A stretch of 64,000 nucleotides of DNA from Archangium primigenium (GTDB lineage Bacteria > Myxococcota > Myxococcia > Myxococcales > Myxococcaceae): contig NZ_JADWYI010000001.1 of NCBI RefSeq assembly GCF_016904885.1, forward strand, positions 8,799,224-8,863,223, given 5' to 3'. How positions within the stretch are numbered: the first letter of the stretch is position 1; each line of letters opens with the position of its first letter. Shown piece by piece: positions 1 through 6,768 of this stretch. The notes beneath the pieces were generated by a model. That model was given only the letters and a program-made list of their open reading frames with translations. It was not told the DNA's origin and did no database searches. The position numbers were made by a program, and so were the translations under genes.

Positions 1-1
1 C

Positions 2-376
2 AAGAAGTCCGGCGGGGACGAGGACGAGTTCAAGATCGTCGACATGAGCGGCAAGACGGTGATGAAGGCCATCACCGACATCGCGCCGAACGTGGCCCGG
101 GAGAACGCGGCCCGCCAGGCGGCGCCCAGCGCCCCCATGCCCGCGCGTCCGAGCCTGTCGACGAGCGCGTCGGACCTGCTCGATGAGATCCTCAACGCCT
201 CGCCGCCCGCCGCCGAGGCGTTCTCCGCCGAGGAGATGCAGCGGCTGCAGGCGGTGCAGCAGAACCAGGAGAAGAGCTCGAAGATCCTCCGGGCGCTCCT
301 GGAGCTGCTCCTGGAGAAGCAGCAGTTTCAGCAGCGCGAGCTCGCCGCGCGCATGCGCGCCTCGCAGGGCAGCTAG
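2..376 (+). CDS. C-terminal end of an unidentified protein (partial)
   Basis: The frame is open from the first bases of the window to a TAG at 374-376, so the gene starts upstream and about 124 C-terminal residues are visible. The piece begins with a charged KKSGGDEDE stretch, continues through an Ala/Pro-rich linker (residues about 35-65), and ends in a Glu/Gln-rich helix likely to form a coiled coil (about 75-120, with EKQQFQQRELAARMRA). No enzymatic motif is visible and I do not recognise the family. The stop overlaps the end of serB on the other strand, so the two genes converge. Confidence 0.6.
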   Translation, partial: KKSGGDEDEFKIVDMSGKTVMKAITDIAPNVARENAARQAAPSAPMPARPSLSTSASDLLDEILNASPPAAEAFSAEEMQRLQAVQQNQEKSSKILRALLELLLEKQQFQQRELAARMRASQGS

Positions 377-1566
377 TCGCGCACCTCCTGGACCTCCCGC
401 GCGGTGAGGCCCAGGAGGTAGAGGATGGTGTCCAACCCGCCCGCGGAGATGGAGGCGGCGGCCGCCTGGCGCAGCTTGGGCTTGGCGCGAAAGGCGATGC
501 CCAGCCCCGCGCGCTCGAGCATCAACAAGTCATTGGCGCCATCGCCCACGGCGATGACCTGCTCGCGCAGGAGGCCCTGCTCGTGGGCGATCTGCTCCAG
601 CAGCTCCGCCTTGCGCCGCGCGTTGACGATGGGTCCCAGGGTGCGGCCCGTGAGCTTGCCGTCCACCACCTCCAGGACGTTGGAGTGCGCCGCGTCGATG
701 CCGAGCCGGGCCTGGAGCGCCTCGGCCGCCACGGAGAAGCCGCCGCTGAGGATGGCGGTGCGGTAGCCCAGGCGCTTGAGCACGCGGATGAGCGTCTCGG
801 CGCCCTCCGTCAGGGGCAGGCGGGCCGCGAGGTCGCGCAGCACCCGCTCGTCCAGACCGGCGAGCAGCGCCACGCGCTGGCGCAGGGACTCGTCGTAGTC
901 CATCTCCCCGTGCATGGCGCGCTCGGTGATGCGCGACACCTGCTCGCCCACGCCGTGCGCGCGCGCCAGCTCGTCGATGACCTCGATGCGGATGAGCGTG
1001 GAGTCCATGTCCATCACCACCAGCCGCTTGGCGCGCCGGTAGAGGCCCTCCGGCTGCAAGGCCACGTCGAAGGCCGTCGTGGACATGGCCAGCTCCAGCA
1101 GCGAGCGCCGCAGCGGCTGGGACGCGTGGCCGGGCGGCAGCGTGACGTGCAGCTCCAGCGAGCCGGGCTCCACGTCGGACAACCGGTGGAGCCGCACGAT
1201 GTGGGCCCCATGCTGGGCCAGCCGCTCCGTCACCGCGTGCACCTCGCGGGCCCCGAGCGAGCGGCCCACCAGGGTGACGACATGGCGGCTGGCGACGAGG
1301 CCCTCCTCGGCGGGCGCGGGAGAGACATCCAGGGAGAGCCCCAGCGCCTGGACGGCGGCGGCCAGGGCCTCGCGCGCGCCCGGCGCCTCGGGCGGGCGCA
1401 CCACCAGACACAGGGTGAGCTGGCCGCGCACCGTCACCTGCTCGAGGTCCAGCAGGACCACGCCCTGGTCCGCGAGCAGGCCCGTCAGCCGGGCGGTGAT
1501 GCCCGGCTGGTCCCGGCCGGTGAGGGTGAGCAGGAGCGCTTCGGAGGACGGGGCACGGGAGGACAT
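373..1566 (-). CDS. serB: Phosphoserine phosphatase SerB with N-terminal ACT-like domains
   Basis: Predicted cytosolic enzyme that removes the phosphate from O-phosphoserine, the last step of serine biosynthesis. The 397-residue protein has about 175 residues of ACT-like regulatory sequence (two copies suggested by the repeated small beta-alpha pattern), then a HAD phosphatase domain. Catalytic Asp186 and Asp188 lie in MDMDSTLI; motif II is ILSGGFS and motif III is GDGANDLLML. A SerB with such an N-terminal extension is known from several bacterial groups. The ATG at 1566 is chosen because the ACT homology starts about ten residues later; the same frame stays open far upstream only because it is antisense to the kinase-like gene. 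That gene (1581-3014) lies 14 bp upstream on the same strand, so the two are probably co-transcribed. Confidence 0.93.
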   Translation of the reverse strand: MSSRAPSSEALLLTLTGRDQPGITARLTGLLADQGVVLLDLEQVTVRGQLTLCLVVRPPEAPGAREALAAAVQALGLSLDVSPAPAEEGLVASRHVVTLVGRSLGAREVHAVTERLAQHGAHIVRLHRLSDVEPGSLELHVTLPPGHASQPLRRSLLELAMSTTAFDVALQPEGLYRRAKRLVVMDMDSTLIRIEVIDELARAHGVGEQVSRITERAMHGEMDYDESLRQRVALLAGLDERVLRDLAARLPLTEGAETLIRVLKRLGYRTAILSGGFSVAAEALQARLGIDAAHSNVLEVVDGKLTGRTLGPIVNARRKAELLEQIAHEQGLLREQVIAVGDGANDLLMLERAGLGIAFRAKPKLRQAAAASISAGGLDTILYLLGLTAREVQEVRD

Positions 1567-1580
1567 GGCGGCTCGCGGCG

Positions 1581-3014
1581 CTAGCGCGGTTCCGAGGAGA
1601 GGATGAGATCGCCCTTGGTGAGGAAGGGCGCCTCGGGGAAGGCCTTGTAGAACTCCTCGAGCATGGCATCGAGGTCCGGGTAGCGCTGCTCCACCTTGTC
1701 CTGGGTCATCTTGTCGAAGATGGCGTCCAGGCCGGCGGGGGCCTCGGGGTTGACCTCGGAGGGCAAGGGCGAGCGGCGGCCGGGAATCTGCCCGGTGAGC
1801 ATCTCGTAGAGCAGGATGCCCAGGCCGTAGACGTCCGACGCGGGACCCGCCTCCTTGGCCCGGTGGGGCTGGAGCAGCTCGGGCGCCAGGTACACCATGC
1901 CGCCGGCGCCCACGAACACCTGGGGCAGGCCCTTGGACGAGTCCTGCTCCACCACGCGGCTCAGGCCGAAGTCGCCCAGCTTCGCGTTGCCGTGCAGGTC
2001 GAAGAGCACGTTCTCCGGCTTGAGGTTGTGGTGGGTGAGGCCCACGGCGTGCGCGGCGCGCAGCGCGTAGGCCAGTTGCAGGAAGCAGCGCTGGGCGAAG
2101 GGCACGGGCACGCCCTTGCCCCCGCCCTGCTCCAGCTCGTGCTTGAGGTTGCCCTGCAAGAGCTCGAGCACGAAGTAGGGCCGCGCCGTCTCGGTGTTCT
2201 GGTCCAGCACCTGCACGATGCCGGGGTGGCGCACCTGGGCCTGGGCGCACAGCTCGCGCTTGAGCCGCTTGAGCACCTCCCCGCGCTGCAGGAAGGAGAA
2301 GTAGCCGAAGATGTCCTTGAGCTCCTTCACGCAGATGTCGAGCCCCAGCGCGTTGAAGCGGCCCTTGCTGGTGGTGCCCAGCGGACCCGCGCCGATGGTG
2401 TCGAGCTTCTGGTAGCGCTGATCCAACAGCTCGGCGCCCTTGGACGCGGGCGCGGAGGACACGGGCGAAGCGGACACGGCGGGGGGAGGAGTCATGGGAG
2501 CGGACGGAGCCACGGCGGGAGCGGAAACGGGCACCGAGGGCGGCGCGGCGGAAGCGGACGGCTCCACCGCGAAGGCCCCGGAGGGACGCGCGCGAGGCAG
2601 GGCCGGCGGCTCCGCGCTCCGCTTCCCCTCCTCGAGCATGCTGTCGGGCGGCGGCGGCGGCCGGCGGGCGTTCATCTCCTCGGCGAGCAGCGCGGCGGCT
2701 TCGGACAGGCCCAGCTGCTCGGCGAAGAACTCCTCCACCGGCTGGATGAACTGCTCGTGCTGACCCCCGTCCACCGCCCGCTCTCCCAGCTCGGTCAGGC
2801 GGAGCTGGGCCTCGCGGGGGTCCAGGCTGATGTAGTGGTACTTGCGCAGGAAGAGGTAGTAGCTGTCGAACTCCAGCGAGACGGACGGCTCGAGGGTGGC
2901 CTTCACATCGGCCAGCTTGTTCGAGCGGCCCAACCGGCCGTTCTCCCTCAGGCTCTGGAGGATGAACAGCGCCTCGCCGCAGACGGTGTCGCGGTGGATG
3001 GGGGGCGTGGGCAT
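1581..3014 (-). CDS. Ser/Thr kinase-like protein, predicted pseudokinase
   Basis: A 477-residue protein. Residues 1-105 form a helical N-terminal region I cannot assign, 110-200 are a Pro/Ala/Ser-rich linker, and about 205-475 show a protein-kinase fold. Visible kinase elements are a degenerate glycine loop (GAGPLGTTSKG), the VAIK-type lysine in ICVKEL, DFG in LGDFGLS, and APE in YLAPELL. The catalytic-loop HRDLKPEN reads HHNLKPEN, so the catalytic aspartate is Asn330. Known active kinases need that residue, so the protein is likely a pseudokinase or a very weak kinase that binds ATP or partners. No membrane segment is seen. It lies upstream of serB on the same strand. Confidence 0.85.
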   Translation of the reverse strand: MPTPPIHRDTVCGEALFILQSLRENGRLGRSNKLADVKATLEPSVSLEFDSYYLFLRKYHYISLDPREAQLRLTELGERAVDGGQHEQFIQPVEEFFAEQLGLSEAAALLAEEMNARRPPPPPDSMLEEGKRSAEPPALPRARPSGAFAVEPSASAAPPSVPVSAPAVAPSAPMTPPPAVSASPVSSAPASKGAELLDQRYQKLDTIGAGPLGTTSKGRFNALGLDICVKELKDIFGYFSFLQRGEVLKRLKRELCAQAQVRHPGIVQVLDQNTETARPYFVLELLQGNLKHELEQGGGKGVPVPFAQRCFLQLAYALRAAHAVGLTHHNLKPENVLFDLHGNAKLGDFGLSRVVEQDSSKGLPQVFVGAGGMVYLAPELLQPHRAKEAGPASDVYGLGILLYEMLTGQIPGRRSPLPSEVNPEAPAGLDAIFDKMTQDKVEQRYPDLDAMLEEFYKAFPEAPFLTKGDLILSSEPR

Positions 3015-3096
3015 GGGGGGCGGACTCTACGCTGTCAGCGTCCGCCGTCCAATCAACGCCCCACACTCCCCGTCGGAGAATCGGCGGGGGGCTTTT

Positions 3097-3131
3097 CAGG
3101 GGCGCTTCAGGGGCGCTTCAGGGGCGCTTCA
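3097..3131. repeat. Three tandem copies of an 11-bp repeat
   Basis: The unit CAGGGGCGCTT occurs three times without gaps (3097-3129), and a partial fourth follows. The repeats abut and include the stop codon of the PilZ-receiver gene (TGA on the minus strand, 3131-3129). Just beyond, a GC-rich imperfect hairpin with a T-run (about 3067-3096) may act as a terminator. Slipped-strand expansion is the likely origin. Confidence 0.7.
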
Positions 3132-3884
3132 GGCGATGTGGAGCAGCTGCTTCACCGTCTCCAGCACTTCCTGGAAGCGCACCGGCTTGCGCAGGTAGAT
3201 GTCCACCCCGAGCTGCATGGCGCGCTCGCGGGCCTCGGGGCCCCCCGCGGAGATGGCCACCACGGGAATGGAGCGCAGGGCCTCCTCGGCGCGGATGCGC
3301 TCGATGAGGGCGAAGCCATCCATCACCGGCATGTACAGGTCCGTCATCACCAGACTGAAGCGGCTGGAGCGCAGGGCCTGCAGGGCATGGTGGCCGTCCG
3401 GGGAGAAATGCACCTCCAGGGGGATCTGCCCTCCCAGCTCGCCGCTCGCCAGCTTCTTGAGCACGTAGCTGTACATCTCGATGATGTGCGGGTTGTCCTC
3501 GACGATGAGGACGCGATAGCCCTCCGCGGGGTGGGTCGCGCGGTCCGATGGGCGGGTCTGTCCTGATGCACTCAAGATGTCACCCAATCGCTGCCGGTCC
3601 TCATCGCGCACCACCCGGATGCCCACTCCCGCCGGGGCCTCGGGCGACACGGGCCGTACCCAGGCCACCGTTCCCACGACTTCTACCGGATCCACCAGCC
3701 CCGGGAAAGAAAGTGCCAAGCCCACCTGCTGGCCCTGGGTGAACGAACGATCCGTCTGCACGAAGATTCCTCCGCGCGACAGATTCTCCGTCACCTCCGC
3801 CATGCGGGACTGATCCGGAAACCGAACCCGCAGCACGAGCGGCACTCGGGGCTCCTCTCGTTTATCTTCTGATCCCCGATTCAT
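3129..3884 (-). CDS. PilZ domain plus response-regulator receiver protein
   Basis: A 251-residue cytosolic protein with an N-terminal PilZ domain (about 8-105) and a C-terminal receiver domain (about 123-250). The PilZ part keeps both parts of the c-di-GMP-binding signature: R9xxxR13 and N34LSRGG39. The receiver has the acidic pair in LIVEDN, the likely phospho-acceptor Asp182 in VMTDLYMPVMDG, and the conserved lysine in YLRKPV. There is no DNA-binding output domain, so it probably links phosphorelay input to c-di-GMP sensing, for example in motility control. This is inference. The gene is divergent from nuoE across about 100 bp. Confidence 0.88.
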   Translation of the reverse strand: MNRGSEDKREEPRVPLVLRVRFPDQSRMAEVTENLSRGGIFVQTDRSFTQGQQVGLALSFPGLVDPVEVVGTVAWVRPVSPEAPAGVGIRVVRDEDRQRLGDILSASGQTRPSDRATHPAEGYRVLIVEDNPHIIEMYSYVLKKLASGELGGQIPLEVHFSPDGHHALQALRSSRFSLVMTDLYMPVMDGFALIERIRAEEALRSIPVVAISAGGPEARERAMQLGVDIYLRKPVRFQEVLETVKQLLHIA

Positions 3885-3920
3885 AACAAAGTGTTGAAAT
3901 CGCTCGGATTTTCGCTGATG

Positions 3921-3977
3921 CGGCGCAGTGTAGCGCCGTGGGTTTATGTTGACAACGCGGGCGTCAGGGACTTACGA
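3921..3977 (+). promoter_or_regulatory. Candidate promoter region for the nuo cluster with a flanking hairpin
   Basis: A 6-bp inverted repeat (CGGCGC, AGTGTA spacer, GCGCCG; 3921-3938) lies in the gap between divergent genes. Downstream, TTGACA (3949-3954) and TTACGA (3972-3977) are spaced 17 bp like a sigma-70-type promoter. Initiation there would leave an almost leaderless nuoE mRNA, which agrees with the absence of a clear ribosome binding site before nuoE. Confidence 0.35.
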
Positions 3978-3988
3978 ACCGCCCCGCC

Positions 3989-4477
3989 ATGGCGGAGCTC
4001 CTGTTCACCCCTGAAGAGCAGAAGAAGTTCGATGCGCAGATCTCCGAGATCCTGTCGCACTACCCTCCGGATCGGAAGAGCGCAGGCATGTTGCCAGCGC
4101 TTCGGGTGCTGCAGGACATCAAGGGATGGCTGCCCCCTGAAGGCATCAAGTTGGTGGCGAGCGCACTGGAAGTGCGGCCCGAGCGCGCCTACGAGGTGGC
4201 GAGCTTCTACGTGATGTATCACCTCAAGAAGCCGGGCAAGTACGTCATCGACGTCTGCACGAATCTGCCCTGTGCCCTCAGGGGCGCGGAGCAGATGCTC
4301 GCCTATCTGGAGCGCAAGCTCGGCCTCAAGGCCGGTGAGGCCAACGCGCTCTTCACCCTGCGCGAGACCGAGTGCCTGGCCTCCTGTGGCACGGCGCCCT
4401 GCCTGCAAGTCAACGAGGACCACCACGACAACCTCGACCGGGCCAAGCTCGACGCCCTCTTCAGCAAGCTCTCCTGA
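3989..4477 (+). CDS. nuoE: NADH-quinone oxidoreductase subunit E (24 kDa, 2Fe-2S)
   Basis: A 162-residue thioredoxin-like subunit of the peripheral NADH-oxidising arm of respiratory complex I. It holds the N1a-type [2Fe-2S] cluster through Cys90 and Cys95 (CTNLPC) and Cys129 and Cys133 (ECLASCGTAPC), all present. The length is normal for the family. It is the first gene of the complex I cluster, followed by nuoF after 27 bp. No strong Shine-Dalgarno sequence precedes the ATG. Confidence 0.95.
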   Translation: MAELLFTPEEQKKFDAQISEILSHYPPDRKSAGMLPALRVLQDIKGWLPPEGIKLVASALEVRPERAYEVASFYVMYHLKKPGKYVIDVCTNLPCALRGAEQMLAYLERKLGLKAGEANALFTLRETECLASCGTAPCLQVNEDHHDNLDRAKLDALFSKLS

Positions 4478-4504
4478 CCCACTGCATCAAGGGATCTGAT
4501 TTCC

Positions 4505-5839
4505 ATGGCGACAACGGCATTCGAACCCGTCATCTCGACCGGCTGGGGTCAGCCCCAGTCCTGGACGATGGACTCGTACAAGAAGCGCGGGGGCTACAAG
4601 GGGCTCGAGAAGGCGCTGGAGCTCACGCAGGCGCAGATCATCGACGAGGTGAAGAAGTCGAATCTGCGGGGCCGCGGCGGCGCGGGCTTCCCCACGGGCC
4701 TCAAGTGGAGCTTCGTTCCGCAGAACAACCCCAAGCCCAAGTACCTCGCCGTCAACGGCGACGAGTCCGAGCCGGGGACGTTCAAGGACCGCAACATCCT
4801 CACGCATGACCCGCACATGCTGCTCGAGGGCATCGCGATCGCGTCCTACTCGCTCAACGTGCACACCTGCTACGTGTACCTGCGCGGCGAGTTCAAGTTC
4901 CCCGCGGAGCGCCTGCAGGCGGCCATCAAGGAGGCGTACGCGGCGGGCATCTTCGGCAAGACGCTCCTGGGCAAGGACTACGCGCTGGACGTGTACCTGG
5001 TGCGCGGCGCGGGCGCCTACATCTGCGGCGAGGAGACGGCGCTGCTCGAGAGCCTCGAGGGCAAGAAGGGCTGGCCCCGGCTCAAGCCGCCGTTCCCCGC
5101 GGTGGTGGGCCTGTTCGGCTGCCCCACGGTGGTCAACAACGTGGAGACGCTCGCCAGCGTGCCGCACGTGTTCACCCGGGGCGCGGCCTGGTACGCGGGC
5201 CTGGGCACGGACAAGTCGGGCGGCACGCGCCTCATCTGCCTGTCGGGCACGGTGAACCGGCCGGGCGTGTACGAGGTGCCGCTGGAGACGACGTTCAGCC
5301 AGCTCATCTTCGAGGACAAGTACGGCCGGGGCCTGCCCGCGGGCCGGAAGATCAAGGCCATCGTGCCCGGCGGCTCCTCGGCGCCCATCCTGAGCCCGGA
5401 CGAGCTGGACATCGCCATGGAGTTCGAGGCGGTGAAGGTGAAGCAGACCATGGCGGGCTCCGGCGGGGTCATCGTCATGGACGACACCACCTGCATGGTG
5501 CGCTGCCTGTGGCGCATCGCGCGCTTCTACGCCGAGGAGTCGTGCGGTCAGTGCACGCCGTGCCGCGAGGGCACGCCGTGGCAGACGCGCATCCTGCGCA
5601 AGATCGAGGAGGGCCGGGGCGAGCCGGGAGACGTGGACCAGCTGTACAACGTGGCCTCCTCCATCGCGCCCTACCCGCCCATCGGCCTGGGCAACACCAT
5701 CTGCGCGCTGGGCGACGCCGCGGCCTTGCCCACCCATTCCTTCCTCATGCGCTTTCGCGACGAGTTCGAGGCGCACATCCGCGAGCACCGCTGCCCGTTC
5801 GGCGACAAGCCCTGGGGCGCGCTGGGAGACTGGTCGTGA
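4505..5839 (+). CDS. nuoF: NADH-quinone oxidoreductase subunit F (51 kDa, FMN and NADH binding)
   Basis: A 444-residue flavoprotein subunit that takes a hydride from NADH to FMN and passes electrons to the N3 [4Fe-4S] cluster. The nucleotide/FMN glycine-rich motif GRGGAGFPTG is at residues 56-65. The N3 ligands are Cys347, Cys350 and Cys353 (SCGQCTPC) with Cys400 in NTICALGDA. Full length for the family. Its TGA overlaps the GTG start of nuoJ by four bases, showing translational coupling. The catalytic subunit usually found next, NuoG, is absent here. Confidence 0.96.
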   Translation: MATTAFEPVISTGWGQPQSWTMDSYKKRGGYKGLEKALELTQAQIIDEVKKSNLRGRGGAGFPTGLKWSFVPQNNPKPKYLAVNGDESEPGTFKDRNILTHDPHMLLEGIAIASYSLNVHTCYVYLRGEFKFPAERLQAAIKEAYAAGIFGKTLLGKDYALDVYLVRGAGAYICGEETALLESLEGKKGWPRLKPPFPAVVGLFGCPTVVNNVETLASVPHVFTRGAAWYAGLGTDKSGGTRLICLSGTVNRPGVYEVPLETTFSQLIFEDKYGRGLPAGRKIKAIVPGGSSAPILSPDELDIAMEFEAVKVKQTMAGSGGVIVMDDTTCMVRCLWRIARFYAEESCGQCTPCREGTPWQTRILRKIEEGRGEPGDVDQLYNVASSIAPYPPIGLGNTICALGDAAALPTHSFLMRFRDEFEAHIREHRCPFGDKPWGALGDWS

Positions 5840-6354
5840 GCATCGAGCACGTTCTCTTCGGAGCCTTCGCCCTCCTCACGGTGGTGTCGGCCCTGCTGGT
5901 CATCTTCGCCAAGAGCCCCATCAGCTCCGCCATGTCGCTGGTGGCCACGTTCTTCTTCCTGGCCGGCATCTACGTGCTCCTGTGGGCGCACACGGTGGCG
6001 GTGATGCAGGTGATGGTCTACGCGGGCGCCATCATGGTGCTCTTCCTGTTCGTCATCATGCTGCTCAACCTGGGCGAGTCCACCGGGGGCGCGGCGGGTC
6101 CGCTGCTGACGCTGCCGCGCGTGGCCGGCGGCGTGTCGGCCGCGGGGCTGCTGGTGGTGCTGGTGATGGCCATCTGGCGCCTGCCGGACGTGGAGCCCCT
6201 GTCCGGGCAGCGCGCGGTGAGCGAGGGCTTCGGCACGCTCGCGCGGGTGGGAGAGAGCATCTTCACCCAGTGGCTGTTGCCCTTCGAGGCCGTCAGCCTG
6301 CTGTTGCTGGTGGGCATGGTGGGCGCGGTCGTGGTGGCCAAATCGCGGATTTGA
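5836..6354 (+). CDS. nuoJ: NADH-quinone oxidoreductase subunit J
   Basis: A 172-residue inner-membrane subunit with five predicted transmembrane helices, part of the proton-pumping arm. The conserved AGAIMVLFLFVIMLLNL segment of the third helix is present. The GTG start at 5836 overlaps the nuoF stop (GTGA) and gives the expected N-terminus, a membrane helix beginning at about residue 5. It is followed by nuoK after about 60 bp. Confidence 0.94.
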   Translation: MSIEHVLFGAFALLTVVSALLVIFAKSPISSAMSLVATFFFLAGIYVLLWAHTVAVMQVMVYAGAIMVLFLFVIMLLNLGESTGGAAGPLLTLPRVAGGVSAAGLLVVLVMAIWRLPDVEPLSGQRAVSEGFGTLARVGESIFTQWLLPFEAVSLLLLVGMVGAVVVAKSRI

Positions 6355-6415
6355 GTCCGTCCCCTTCAACCCTCTGCTAGAAGGCGGGCCCGCGTCCGCC
6401 CTCCGTCCACCGGCC

Positions 6416-6727
6416 ATGGCCAACTCCGTCGACATCAAATACTACCTCATCCTCGCCGCCGTCCTGTTCTGCCTGGGCATGTTCGGCGTGCTCGTGCGCC
6501 GCAACGCCCTGGTGGTGTTCATGTGCGTGGAGCTGATGCTCAACGCGGCGAACCTGACGTTCCTCGCCTTCGCCAAGCAGCACGGGAATGTGACGGGCCA
6601 CGTGTCCGCCTTCTTCGTGATCGCCGTGGCGGCGGCGGAGGCCTCCATCGGGCTCGCCATCGTCATCGCCGTGTTCCGCAGCCGCGGCACCGTCAACATC
6701 GAAGACATCCGGACGATGAAACACTGA
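6416..6727 (+). CDS. nuoK: NADH-quinone oxidoreductase subunit K
   Basis: A 103-residue subunit with three transmembrane helices, homologous to mitochondrial ND4L. The conserved membrane glutamates are present: one in MCVELMLNAANL (about residue 40) and one in AAAEASIGLAI (about residue 76), both implicated in proton translocation in the family. Length is standard. It lies between nuoJ and nuoL. Confidence 0.95.
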   Translation: MANSVDIKYYLILAAVLFCLGMFGVLVRRNALVVFMCVELMLNAANLTFLAFAKQHGNVTGHVSAFFVIAVAAAEASIGLAIVIAVFRSRGTVNIEDIRTMKH

Positions 6728-6768
6728 GGGTCCGGACCCTCCTTCCGCCCTAGAGAGCCCTGTCCGCC

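Noticed and set aside
583-1584. Long plus-strand frames opposite serB and many other genes.
   Set aside because: High-GC third-position bias opens antisense frames; their products are His/Gln/Arg/Ala-rich and match no family.
373-3066. A single 897-residue reading frame spanning serB and the kinase-like gene.
   Set aside because: The upstream part is antiphase to the kinase gene and has unlikely composition; the SerB part starts at 1566.
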